From positions 105,043 to 169,042 of the forward strand of contig WHVD01000170.1 of NCBI GenBank assembly GCA_015178975.1: 64,000 nucleotides of DNA. Direction: 5' to 3'. This DNA is from Hysterangium stoloniferum. Taxonomy: Eukaryota; Basidiomycota; Agaricomycetes; Hysterangiales; Hysterangiaceae. Positions 46,141 through 57,761 of the stretch are shown in pieces. The stretch's first letter is position 1. Each line of letters starts with the position of its first letter. Made by a program: the position numbers and the translations under genes. Under the pieces are notes generated by a model, which was not told the origin of the DNA, made no database searches, and saw only the letters and a list, made by a program, of their open reading frames with translations.

Positions 46141-46900
46141 TTGTTCTGGAATAACAATGTCGCAACAGGGGGGCAGTATAGGGGGTATAGGAGAGGGCAC
46201 ATACAGTCTCGCCAATGGAACAGTCGAGAGTGGGGTGCAGTGCGTGAGCACATAGGCGCGAGTGTGCAGGAGTATGGGTGCAGCATATGGATATGGGTGT
46301 GGCAGTGTGCAAATGACTATGGCACCAGTCTCTCCGATGAAACAGTTGAGAGCTGGGTGCAGTGCATGAGCATGTAGCTGCACAGGTGCACAAGCATGCT
46401 GTGTGGGTGCACGAACACGTCAGACAGTGCACAAGCATGCTGTGCAGACGTGCAAACACGTCACATGGGTGCGCGAGCGCATCAACACATCGCACAGATA
46501 TGCAAGTATACTGCACGAGCACACCAACACATCATGTGGGGGCATGCGTGTGCACGGCGCATGGATGTGGTGTGTGCGCACGTGGTGTGGATGTGGTGCA
46601 TGCGTGCGGGGCGTGGAGGTAGTGCGTGTGCATGCCGCGTGGATGTGGTGCATGTGCGTGGCGCATGGATGTTGGTGTGCCACACGGGTACGCAAGTGCA
46701 CTGCGTAGGTACGGGTGTAGGGGTATGGGCATATGGGTACAGCGTATGGATGCAACTTGTAGGTGCACTGCGCAGGTGCAAGTGTATGGATGTGGCACAC
46801 GAACATGGGCACGTGCATGCAGTACATGGATGGGGGCGCACTGCGTAAGTGAAGACGTATAAAAATAAGGAGTGGGAGGCAGAGCTGGAGAGACAGGACG
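46141..46900. repeat. GT-rich low-complexity region
   Basis: Dense GTGCA/GCATG/TGTGGATG motifs on the plus strand, read as His/Thr/Pro-rich on the minus strand. ORFs of 60-246 codons here come from lack of stops in this composition, not from genes. Confidence 0.7.
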
Positions 46901-47085
46901 TGGAGAAGATCAATTTGTCGACTATCCCGCCCCCTCCACCCACTGAGCCACAGCTGTCCTCGTCCTCCTTTTCGGCCACTGCGCCACCCTTCTCGAAACG
47001 GCACCTTTTGTTACTCTCAAGTCTGACAACTTCAAAGGTGTGCAGCGCGAATGTGCAAGTACGGGTGCGTAAGTGCAGTCCATTG

Positions 47086-47225
47086 GCGCGGTTTGAGGGT
47101 GCACTGTGTGGGTTTGAGGGTGCACTGTGTGGGTTTGAGGGTGCGCTATGTGGGTTTGAGGGTGCACTGTGTGGGTTTGAGGGTGCGCTGTGTGGGTTCA
47201 AGGGTGCACTGTGCGGGTGCATAGT
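47086..47225. repeat. 21-bp minisatellite, about 6 units
   Basis: Units of GGGTTTGAGGGTGCACTGTGT with few changes. In one frame it encodes GALCGFE repeats and on the other strand NPHSAPS repeats. Confidence 0.9.
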
Positions 47226-48188
47226 GCATGCTAGGGTTCAAAGGGCAACTGGGCCAACGGAAACAGAGGGTGCTGCAGAGCAAGGCAATGTAAGGGCGCA
47301 GATTTGGGCCACTGGGGAGATACCCTCCAAGTGACGAGCAATTGGGGCCAGAGAAGTGGGCCTACTTTCAAAGAACCATCCCATGGCACTGTGTAGAGAT
47401 GGGTGACCACTCCATGTCAATGCTAGGACAACCTTACCCAATCCTTCCAAACAATGAGGATATGAGGTCGACAGTCAAACACGAAACAGACTAAGGGACT
47501 GACTTCCAAAACTTGTGGACACAGGGCCGTGTTACCTCATAACGAAGCCTTCACACCGTCTCAACCTTCAACGTCATCTACTCTTAGCCTTTCCCTCTGC
47601 TAAAGCTTTGTACTGAAATAGTCGAAGCTCTGTTCTTCTAAGATTTTCAACTTACAGGTTCAGCACTCACTGTTCAACAAGGTCTTTCCTCATGGTTAAA
47701 GCCTCGCACTGAAATAGTCAGAGCTTTGCCTTTCTTGACCTTCGTGACTTGCAGGCTCGGCATGCAACACTTTCTGATCAGGTATTCGCAGATTCGGGTT
47801 TGGTGTGTGACACCTTGCAATACTGCCCTGACAACTTCTCGCCAACACACATGGACCCTTTTCCCCTCTGCCCCTCCACTTTACCTTTGTCGGTGGTCAA
47901 CTAGCTGCAAAAGGTTCAATAACTCATGGGCAACACCTAGATCAGATACATCTGGACAGAACTATGTGACCCAACCTCAGTGCCGTATTTGGATCCATCA
48001 TCACAATTGTACTGAATTCAGTCAATTTCGTGATTTTTTCTTTTTCCTCTGGACCCACCCACCTACTCGAAGCATTACTGGACACTTTCTAGACCTGCCA
48101 TGGGCTAGACCTTTTGGGAACACAGACTGCAACCTAACTATACACAACAATGGTTAATTTGTGAGATTGCCATGGAACAACAATATTG
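47226..48188. other. LTR-like debris
   Basis: Two copies of a block with GTACTGAAATAGTCGAAGCTC (47610, 47710) resemble the CGCACTGAAACAGTCGAAGTC segment of the gypsy LTR at 58110. Otherwise no gene or clear ends. Confidence 0.4.
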
Positions 48189-48545
48189 CAATACACTCAG
48201 GAAATATAGTCGGATGTGCTCTTACTATATTTCCTTTATTATTTCTATTTTCTCTCTTTCATTATATCTATAATTAGTTCGACAACCTATGTATGTGGTA
48301 CATCGACTCTTGTGGGCGCACACACGCCAGACTTATGTATTCTAGCGCCCGTAGTTTAGAACTCAGACACTTTTTACACCGCAACCACGACTTACCCAGA
48401 CACCCATTAGTGTCCTGTAAGTTGTGATTGGTGTATTGTCTCGACCATCACAGACAGGCTTTAGCTACTCATTCAAACTGAGTTTCGAACTGTATCAGTT
48501 GAAACTCAATCCCTATCTCAACTCGCGTGGAGTACATCCACGCTA
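48189..48545 (+). mobile_element. Family A-like LTR fragment
   Basis: CAATACACTCAGGAAATATAGTCGG... matches the divergent A-like LTR at 34344, starting inside it and ending near GTACATCCACGCTAC. No terminal TG or CA and no target duplication, so it is truncated at both ends. Confidence 0.7.
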
Positions 48546-48959
48546 CCAAACATGTGGATGCATCTGTGCATGCGGGTACGCCATCATAAACCCCTCATCC
48601 CATGACTCACCGCTGCTTTTTTGGGAGAGTGAGGCGTCATCAGTGTTGGCGGTGGGGTGGTGCTGCATGTCACCAAGACCCACAATGGTACACAACCTGT
48701 AGCTTAACATTGATAGGGTGGAAAGGCTGAGAAAATAGTGTGATAAATTAATATACGTGATATGTTAAGGATTAACATGTAGCATGAGGCATAGCATCAT
48801 ATAATATATTCAAATATTCACTCATCAACAAAAATGACTATTGCTATAGTGACCCATTGACCAAAATAGATGCCAGCATGATTCTCGCAAACCTAACTTT
48901 GTAATTCCAGGCAAGAAAGGCCCTGCAGGAAAAATATATATACTGCCTAATAACCCAGT
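48546..48959. other. Unassigned sequence between the LTR fragment and a minisatellite
   Basis: No gene recognised. AT-rich around 48720-48830. Confidence 0.4.
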
Positions 48960-49556
48960 GATTCTGAAAAATAGGAATGATGGACCTTGAAGTTTTGAAA
49001 TGGTGATCAAGTTTTTGATGGAGAGGTTTTTGAATAGCAACACAGGTTTTTGAATTGCGAAGACATTTTCTAACGACGATGAAGAGGTTTTTGAACAGCA
49101 ATGAGACACTCTCGAACGGTGACAAAGATGTTTTCAAACAGCAATGACGTTTATGAATGGCAACGAAGACGTTTTGGAATGGTGAAGATGTTTTTGAACA
49201 GTGATGAGATATTTTCGAATGGTGACAAAGACATTTTCAAACAGCAGATGACATTTGCGAATGGTGAAGAAGAGGTTTTGGAATGGTGAAGAAGTTTTTG
49301 AACAGCAATGAGACATATTTGAATGGTGACAAAGACATTTTCAAACAGTGATGATGTTTATGAACAGCGACGAAGACGTTTTGGAATGGCAAAGATGTTT
49401 TTGAACAGCGATGAGACATTTTTGAATGGTGACAAAGACATTTTCAAACAGCGATGATGTTTATGAATGGCAACGAAGACATTTTGGAATGGCGATCACC
49501 ACCGGGGATGCCCACTTTGAAGACTGGGACCGGTGAAGACATTTTCGAATGGCAAT
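48960..49556. repeat. Degenerate minisatellite, period about 103-106 bp
   Basis: The block GGTGACAAAGACATTTTC recurs at about 49114, 49220, 49325 and 49428, with shorter internal repeats of TTTTTGAACAGCGATGA and GAATGG. The array ends at the family C LTR boundary (49557). Confidence 0.85.
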
Positions 49557-50198
49557 TGTGAAGAGTCGATAGATTCTGACCGTTCAATATACGAAGTATA
49601 GCGTTTATTCAACTACTATTGGCAGGTATTGACCATTCAGTACAATACCGTAGATTACTAGACTGGCAGTACTAGCAAGGAGACACGCAATGCGTCACAA
49701 GAGCAACTGTACAGTTGCTCTTGATGGCTAGAATGAAAAGATGAAAGAGTTGACCTTCACGGTACAACTCGTAGCTAGAAGTAAGATAGATAATCAACGA
49801 GAAGCTGAGTATCTAAAGTAAAGAGATAGTAGTGCGAGTCGACTATAATGTCGACGAGCACAAGGACCTTAGAGTGGAACTCGACCTTCGTGGTTTGAGT
49901 CCAAAGTCTGTGAGTATGCGAGAGAACACTACCTTTATAGGTAGTTGAGACGTTACCCTTGACACCTCTCGCTATTCGACGTCTGGGTCGTTTACGAGGT
50001 GGTGTCTGCGGGGTAAAAAGTGTCTGTCGTTTGGCACCGAGAGCGCCCATAGGTATACACAAGACTTCGAACTAAGAAATACGGGTATGCTCGAAGGATA
50101 TAGGGAATTAAAGAAAAGAAATAGAAACTAGATAATATAGTACTATAATGTGCATAATAATCCACTGTCCAATTATGCATATATGCATACCCTTCACA
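49557..50198 (-). mobile_element. Family C LTR, 3' LTR of the minus-strand proline-rich element
   Basis: 642 bp, same ends and length as 36348-36989. On the minus strand it is preceded by a polypurine tract AACTGGGGGGCAC. Confidence 0.85.
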
Positions 50199-51563
50199 GT
50201 GCCCCCCAGTTCGAAGGGATGTGCTATACAAGGTGTCGAAGAGCATTTGGGATGCCGCCCCAAGCCTCCTGTGAGGATCCCCCAAGGTCCAAAATGATGT
50301 TTCCCCATCGTTCCCTTTTTACTCTGAAGGATTCGGCTATTCTCGCCTGAGCCAAATCACTAGAATTCCTGTACAAGGAGTCGGCCCATCGTCTGTAGGC
50401 TTTCTGTGAGGAGTATGCTTTTACCACAGTTTCATTGTGGTAAAACACCCCTTTTATTTTATTTATATTTTACATATTCTATTCATATTTTTCTATCTTT
50501 CATATTCTTCGAATATTGCATATTTCATTAGTTCGAAGCATTGTGTATACTTGTGGGTGCACTCAGCACCAATTAGAACTCAGACACACTTTAACCCAAG
50601 AACCACCACTCATAAGACACAAACTAGGTCTACTACGAGCGGTGATCAGGGTAACGTGTCAGCTACCACATAGGTAGCATTATCTGAACTACTGAATACT
50701 TCTAGCCTCGAACTGTAACAGTCGAGGCCTCCACTCGAACCATTGCACTCGTTGACTCCTTCGTCATCTCGTGCTCCTTCTCTCACTTTCTCTTATATTG
50801 CACCGAGTAGGTCAATATCCTTCCTTTCTACTCATATCTTCGTATATAGAACAGTCAGAACTTCCGCCACTCTTCACACTGGAGGCACCCCAAGATTTTT
50901 GGAGTTGCAAAACCTTCAGAAAATCTTGCTATTTGGCCAAATTTGCTAAGCATTCTTTGAACTGGAAAAACTGTTCAAAAATCTTGGGTTTTAGTAGGTT
51001 TTTCTGAGGACAAAAATTGTATCTGAAAACCCTAAAAATGTTGATCAGGACATTCTAAGGAAACATTGTTGGAAATAGCCTATTTTCTGTGGATTTTCTA
51101 AATAGGAAAATTCTTAAAAAACCCTGGGTTTTGTTAGGGTTTTTCCACCCAACAGAATTCTATCAAAACTGTAATAATTTGCCTAGAGAAATCAATTGAA
51201 AACCACATATTTCTACTCAATTTTTCTGCTCAGGGAATTGGGTGAAAACTGTAGTTTTTTGCGAGGAAAATCTTGTGCCAAGACAAAGTTTTGTTAATGT
51301 TTTGTCAAGGGGAAAACCATAATGAAATTGACAATTTAATTATATGGGAAATCATTGAATAATAATAGATTTCAATAAGATTGTCCTTGGCCATAAACAC
51401 TATGGAAATTCAAAAAATGTGTTGGTGAAATCTTGAAGAAATTAACAATTTCACATGAGTTTCTTAAAGGTTTTTCAAGATGAGAAACCTTGAACTGATT
51501 TTTCCTGATTGAGCATGATTCACAATTGGTTGGAATGGTACAGTGGGATTCACAAATATTTAA

Positions 51564-53879
51564 GAGGATTGTTTTAGATTCAGGTAGATTCTTTTAGAGT
51601 CAGATAGATTCTTTTAGATTCAGAGAGATTCTTTTAGATTCAGATAGATTCTTTTAGATTCAGATAGATTCAGATAGATTCAGATAGATTCAGATAGATT
51701 CTTTTAGATTCAGGTAGATTCTTTAAGATTCAGATAGATTCAGTGAGATTCACATAGATTCAGATAGATTATTTTAGATTCAGGTAGATTCTTGTAGATT
51801 CAGATAGATTCTTTTAGATTCACATAGATTCAGATAGATTCTTTTAGATTCACATAGATTCTTTTAGATTCAGATAGATTCAGATAGATTCTTTTAGATT
51901 CAGATAGATTCTTTTAGATTCAGATAGATTCTTTTAGATTCAGATAGATTCTTTTAGATTCAGATAGATTCTTTTAGATTCAGATAGATTCTTTTAGATT
52001 CAGATAGATTCTTTTAGATTCTTTTAGATTCACATAGATTCAGATAGATTCATTTAGATGCAGATAGATTCATTTAGATTCAGATAGATTCTTTTGGATT
52101 CTTTTAGATTCAGATAGATTCAAATAGATTCAAATAGATTCAGATAGATTCTCTTAGATTCACATAGACTCTTTAGATTCACATAGATTCTTTTGGGTTT
52201 AGGGTTTAGGGTTCACATAGATTCTTTTAGATTCATAAAGATTCTTTTAGATTCATAAAGATTCTTTTAGATTCATAAAGATTCTTTTAGATTCACATAG
52301 ATTCAGATTGATTCTTTTAGATTCACATAGATTCAGATAGATTCAGATAGATTCAGATAGATTCTCTTAGATTGACATAGACTCTTTTAGATTCACATAG
52401 ATTCTTTTAGATTCAGATAGATTCTTTTAGATTCAGATAGATCCAGATAGATCCAGATAGATTCAGATAGATTCAGATAGATTCTTTTAGATTCAGGTAG
52501 ATTCTTTAAGATTCAGATAGATTCAGTGAGATTCACATAGATTCAGATAGATTATTTTAGATTCAGGTAGATTCTTGTAGATTCAGATAGATTCTTTTAG
52601 ATTCACATAGATTCAGATAGATTCTTTTAAATTCACATAGATTCAGATAGATTCTTTTAGATTCAGATAGATTCTTTTAGATTTTTTTAGATTCACATAG
52701 ATTGTTTTAGATAGATTCAGATAGATTCAGATAGATTCAGATTGATTCTTTTAGATTCTTTTAGATTCACATAGATTCAGATAGATTCTTTTAGATTCTT
52801 TTAGATTCAGATAGATTCAAATAGATTCAAATAGATTCAGATAGATTCTCTTAGATTCACATAGACTCTTTTAGATTCACATAGATTCTTTTGGATTTAG
52901 GGTTTAGGGTTCACATAGATTCTTTTAGATTCTTTTAGATTCTTTTAGATTCAAATAGATTCACATAGATTCAGATTGATTCTTTTAGATTCACATAGAT
53001 TCACATAGACTCTTTTAGATTCACATAGATTCTTTTAGATTCATAAAGATTCTTTTAGATTCTTTTAGATTCTTTTAGATTCACATAGATTCAGATAGAT
53101 TCATTTAGATTCAGATAGATTCTTTTAGATTCTTTTAGATTCAGATAGATTCTTTTAGATTCTTTTAGATTCAGATAGATTCAGATAGATTCTTTTAGAT
53201 TCACATAGATTCAGATTGATTCATTTAGATTCATTTAGATTCAGATAGATTCAAATAGATTCAAATAGATTCAGATAGATTCAAATCTATTTGAATCTAT
53301 CTGAATCTATCTGAATCTATCTGAATCTATCTGAATCTAAATGAATCTATGTGAATCTATGTGAATCTAAAAGAATCTAAAAGAATCTATCTGAATCTAT
53401 GTGAATCGAAAAGAATCTAAAACAATCTATCTGAATCTATCTGAATCTATCTGAATCTATGTGAATCTATCTGAACCTATCTGAATCTATCTGAATCTAA
53501 AAGAATCTATCTGAATCTCAAAGAATCTATCTGAATCTAAAAGAATCTATCTGAATCTAAAAGAATCTATCTGAATCTAAAAGAATCTATCTGAATCTAA
53601 AAGAATCTATCTGAATCTAAAAGAATCTATCTGAATCTAAAAGAATCTATCTGAATCTATGTGAATCTAAAAGAATCTAAAAGAATCTATCTGAATCTAT
53701 GTAAATCTAAAAGAATCAATCTGAATCTATGTGAATCCAAAAGAATCTAAAAGAATCTAAAAGAATCTAAAAGAATCTATCTGAATCTAAAAGAATCTAT
53801 CTGAATCTAAAAGAATCTATCAGAATCTATGTGAATCTAAAAGAGTCTATCTGAATCTATGTGAATCTATCTGAATCTA
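51564..53879. repeat. Decamer array, copy 2, with strand switch at 53285 and telomere-like inserts
   Basis: The same AATCTA-core decamers as copy 1. Orientation flips at AGATTCAAATCTATTTGAAT (about 53277-53297), a perfect palindromic junction. GGGTTTAGGGTTTAGGG-type sequence occurs at about 52196-52211 and again at 52895-52908. The array continues at 55120-55862. Confidence 0.95.
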
Positions 53880-55119
53880 TGTTAAGTGCCATGTCGGGAA
53901 CTTATTCCAGAACTATCGGGAAGTCACCGGGAAGTCGGAAACTCGTGGATAGGGTCAGGACGTCGGCTTCAGCTTATGTGCTGCGCCTCTACGCAAACAC
54001 TCAATGTCCTTAATTTCGGAAGTGAACTAACGACGGAAGATATGGATATTCAGAGTTCCGAAGAGTTCCAAATATCGAGCGTACAGAAAGACGGGAGGAG
54101 GAATAAGAAACTAAGTCGATATCAGATCTAAAGCAAAGTACAAATTCGCGGAAACTAATATAGTCTACTCGTTATTGGAGGGTGTTTATAATTACTATAA
54201 TCTCAAATATTTACTAATAAAAGTCTTATTTTTACAAAACTCCATCTTTAAATAGTGATATCTATTCTGAAACAATTATATCATCAAAAAACAACCATCA
54301 GAAATAGTTCTCCATATTACATCTTATACAACCCATAGTTATTTAACAAATTCCATTGTATATAATTTCCTTCCTTTTACAGATGCCTACTAATACTTTT
54401 ATTAGTACTTTGTTTTTTAAAAGTTGTAATGAAGTTATTTCCATGTAAAATATGTAAAATATTATTGGAAAATTTTCATACCACAGCTGTCTTTATTAAG
54501 TAAAACCCCCTATATATTCTGGGTATGTTGAATCAAGTAGAAATCTGTTCAGATTGACAGATCTATTCCGAAGTAATACATATGTATTTAGAGGTGCCAA
54601 TGATATACATATGCATGGAATGGACTATCTAAAGGTATCTACTTTTTAAAAGTATTAGTGTTTCAAACTACTAATTTTTTTTATTGTCTACTCGTGTCCA
54701 GAAAGATTCTTTAGTTTGTAATGTATGAGAGAGTTTAAAACTTTTTGAAAGTTTTAAAAACCAAATTATGTTTGAATCACATCCCAGATGTTTAAATGAC
54801 CTTTAGAGTATATTAGAATTTGGTATACTTAATAGTTTTCAGATATCCTCCATTGTACTACAAACTGAGACCATAATAAGACGGAAACGGAAGTATTCTT
54901 AAAACGGAAATACAATAAGACATATTAGGAAGACAATATTCCGAGACGGGAATACAACAACAAACGAATGAATACTTGTCAACGGACAAATTACCAAATG
55001 CGGAACAAACGAAGAACGTGGATGATACGGTAACTATGATGTTCCGTAGTCGGATATCGGATATCGAAAGTGGGAGATCGGAAGTCGGATATTGAAACAT
55101 CCGGGAACGGGTCGTAACA
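53880..55119 (+). mobile_element. Family D solo LTR inside the decamer array
   Basis: TGTTAAGTGCC...GGGTCGTAACA, 565 bp once the nested element is removed, with perfect 5-bp duplications ATCTA at 53875-53879 and 55120-55124. Homologous to the LTR remnant inside copia (25729-26514). Confidence 0.9.
54177..54851. mobile_element. 675-bp GGAGG-ended element, copy 2
   Basis: Reverse complement of 37635-38309 with very few changes and the same length. Flanked by ATT at 54174-54176 and 54852-54854, inside the solo LTR. Confidence 0.92.
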
Positions 55120-57761
55120 ATCTAACAGAATCTATGTGAATCTAAAAGAATCTATCTGAATCTATGTGAATCTATGTGAATCTAAATGAATCTATGTGAA
55201 TCTAAAAGAATCTAAAAGAATCTATCTGAATCTATGTGAATCTAAAAGAATCAATCTGAATCTAAAAGAATCAATCTGAATCTAAAAGAATCAATCTGAA
55301 TCTAAAAGAATCAATCTGAATCTAAAAGAATCAATCTGAATCTAAAAGAATCAATCTGAATCTAAAAGAATCTATCTGAATCTATGTGAATCTAAAAGAA
55401 TCTAAAAGAATCTAAAAGAATCTAAAAGAATCTATCTGAATCTATGTGAATCTAAAAGAATCTAAAAGAATCTAAAAGAATCTATCTGAATCTATGTGAA
55501 TCTAAAAGAGTCTATCTGAATCTATCTGAATCTAACAGAATCTATCTGAATCTAAAAGAATCTATCTGAATCTATGTGAATCTAAAAGAATCTATCTGAA
55601 TCTATCTGAATCTAAATGAATCTATGTGAATCTATGTGAATCTAAAAGAATCTAAAAGAATCTATCTGAATCTATGTGAATCGAAAAGAATCTAAAACAA
55701 TCTATCTGAATCTATCTGAATCTATCTGAATCTATGTGAATCTATCTGAACCTATCTGAATCTATCTGAATCTAAAAGAATCTATCTGAATCTCAAAGAA
55801 TCTATCTGAATCTAAAAGAATCTATTTGAATCTAAAAGAATCTACCTGAATCTAAAACAATCCTCTTAAATATTTGCGAATCCCACTGTACCATTCCAAA
55901 CAATTGTGAATCATGCTCAATCAGGAAAAATCAGTTCAAGGTTTCTCATCTTGAAAAACCTTTAAGAAACTCATGTGAAATTGTTCATTTCTTCAAGATT
56001 TCACCAACACATTTTTTGAATTTCCATAGTGTTTGTGGTCAAGGAAAATCTTATTGAAATCTATAATTATTCAATGATTTCCCATATAATTAAATTGTCA
56101 ATTTTATTATGGTTTTCCCCTTGACAAAACATTAACAAAACTTTGTCTTGGCACAAGATTTTCCTCGCAAAAAAGTACAATTTTCACCCAATTCCCTGAG
56201 CAGAAAAATTGAGTAGAAATATGTGGTTTTCAATTGATTTCTCTAGGCAAATTATTACATTTTTCATAGAATTCTGTTGGGTGGAAAAACCCTAACAAAA
56301 CCCAGGGTCTTTTAAGAATTTTCCTATTTAGAAAATCCACAGAAAATAGGCTATTTCCAACAATGTTTCCTTAGAATTTCCTGATCACCATTTTTAGGGT
56401 TTTCAGATACAATTTTTCTCCTCAGAAAAACCTACTAAAACCCAAGATTTTCAAACAGTTTTTCCAGTTCAAAGAATGCTTAGCAAATTTGGCCAAATAG
56501 CAAGATTTTCTGAAGGTTTTGCAAATCCAAAAATCTTGGGGTGCCTCCAGTGTCACACTTTCTCTCTGCAACGAATGACTGCGTGGACACTAACCGGCGG
56601 AGTGGAAATCCGCACGAGAAGAGGAGCATTGGGGAGGGGAAACGAAGACGCGGGTAGCGGTGCAGGAATGTGTGGCTGCATAGTGGTCTCTGTGGGAGGC
56701 GTCAGGACGATGGCCTCGAGTAAATCTACTAAGCCAGCAATAGAGAGGACACTCGCTGAGTCTGGGGGCAGACGGTGAAGCTCCACTATGATGTGCTGGA
56801 ACATAGAGAGTTTAATCTCCTGTGCTGCTCGCGCAAAGTTCTTCCCCGCTGCGAGATCCTCGAAGGAGAGATAGTAATCCTCCATTATCTCCGACAACGG
56901 AGCCAGACCGCGACAACCCTTAAGGCTCCCATGAAGGACCGGTTGCTGAAGTACTGGCACTAGCTGTGATAGCACCCTTCTGACAGGAAACTGTTCGGAA
57001 GGGTAGTTGACCGCTACTCACATCCAGAAAGTTGTGGATACGGGCTCAGTGGGTGGAAGCGGGCTGTCGAGGACGGGAATAGGGGATCGCTCTCGGAGAG
57101 GAGTGGTGGCTTTCTGCATCTCCTTCACCTTTCTGCTTGCAATGGGAATGATGATGTCCAGTGTAAGAGGGTCCAAATCGACATCCATTCACTCTTGTGG
57201 AAGGTCCTGGATAGGGCTACCTAAGGACATGCAATATGAATACGGAGAGTCGGGAGGGATACCCAGTGACAGTGGAAGTGGGGTCGGGACCGGTATAGCT
57301 TTCGGGGAGGGAGAGAGACGAGGCGCAAGAATCAGGGCTGAGGGAGTGTGTGCCGGAAGGAGGATGGGAAGGGGCCTTGACGTTGGTGAAAGGCGTGGGA
57401 CTGGAATCGGGGAAGGTTCGCGTTGGGCTGAGGGAGTGTGTGCCAGGTGAAGGATGGGAGGGGGCCTCGACATCCTAAGTGAGGTTGGGACTGGTACAGC
57501 TTTTGTGGAGGGAGGTAGATGAGGCGTTAGAATCGGGGCTGAGGGAGTGTGTGCTGGGTGAATGATGGGAAGGGGCCTCGACATTGGCGAAAGACGTGGG
57601 ACCGGAATCGTGGAAGGTTCGCATTCCAGTGACTGTTGACTAGGGCGGTGACCCCTCCATACTCTGGATGACAGTCTCCGTGTTTGTCTTTGGTTGGGGT
57701 CGCTGGTTATGAAGCAAACTTTCGATGGGAGGAGGAACCCTTCATGGCAATCCTCTCCCAG

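Larger units (their letters stand above)
50877..56552. mobile_element. CACTG-ended decamer-array transposon, copy 2
   Basis: 5,676 bp including later insertions. The ends and inverted repeats (50877-51563 and 55863-56552) match copy 1, and a 3-bp duplication TCA lies at 50874-50876 and 56553-56555. Its interior is decamer array 51564-53284 in one orientation, then 53285-53879 and 55120-55862 in the other, interrupted by a solo LTR. No ORF of its own. Confidence 0.88.
50405..56557 (+). mobile_element. Family B solo LTR, split by the second decamer-array transposon
   Basis: Starts TGTGAGGAGTATGC at 50405, with its last bases CA at 56556-56557 beyond the inserted element. Perfect CTTTC duplications lie at 50400-50404 and 56558-56562, inside the proline-rich ORF. 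Confidence 0.9.
50199..57760 (-). pseudogene. Minus-strand proline-rich non-autonomous LTR element, split by nested insertions
   Basis: Minus strand from 57760: a Pro/Ser-rich part with HTPSA repeats, CMSLGSPIQ, RKVKEMQKATTPL, then LHGSLKG, DYYLSFEDLAAG, AAQEIKLSMFQHIIVELHRL, VDLLEAIVL and SVHAVIRCREK up to 56563. After the insertions it continues at 50399 with AYRRWADSLYRNSSDLAQAR and RWGNIILDLGGSSQEAWGGI, ending before the polypurine tract at 50199. Joined across the insertions the order equals that of the plus-strand copy (VHAIIRTHQKAYSHWVLS). The 5' LTR was not identified; the gypsy LTR at 57762 is unrelated in orientation. Confidence 0.7.

Noticed and set aside
46362-47334. Long ORFs rich in His, Thr and Pro (up to 246 codons) and GALCGFE repeats
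   Set aside because: They arise from GT-rich low complexity and a 21-bp minisatellite, occur in several frames at once and match no family.
51564-55862. Centromere or chromosome-end satellite
   Set aside because: Both arrays are exactly bounded by transposon arms with 3-bp target duplications, and the flanks are ordinary LTR sequence on both sides.
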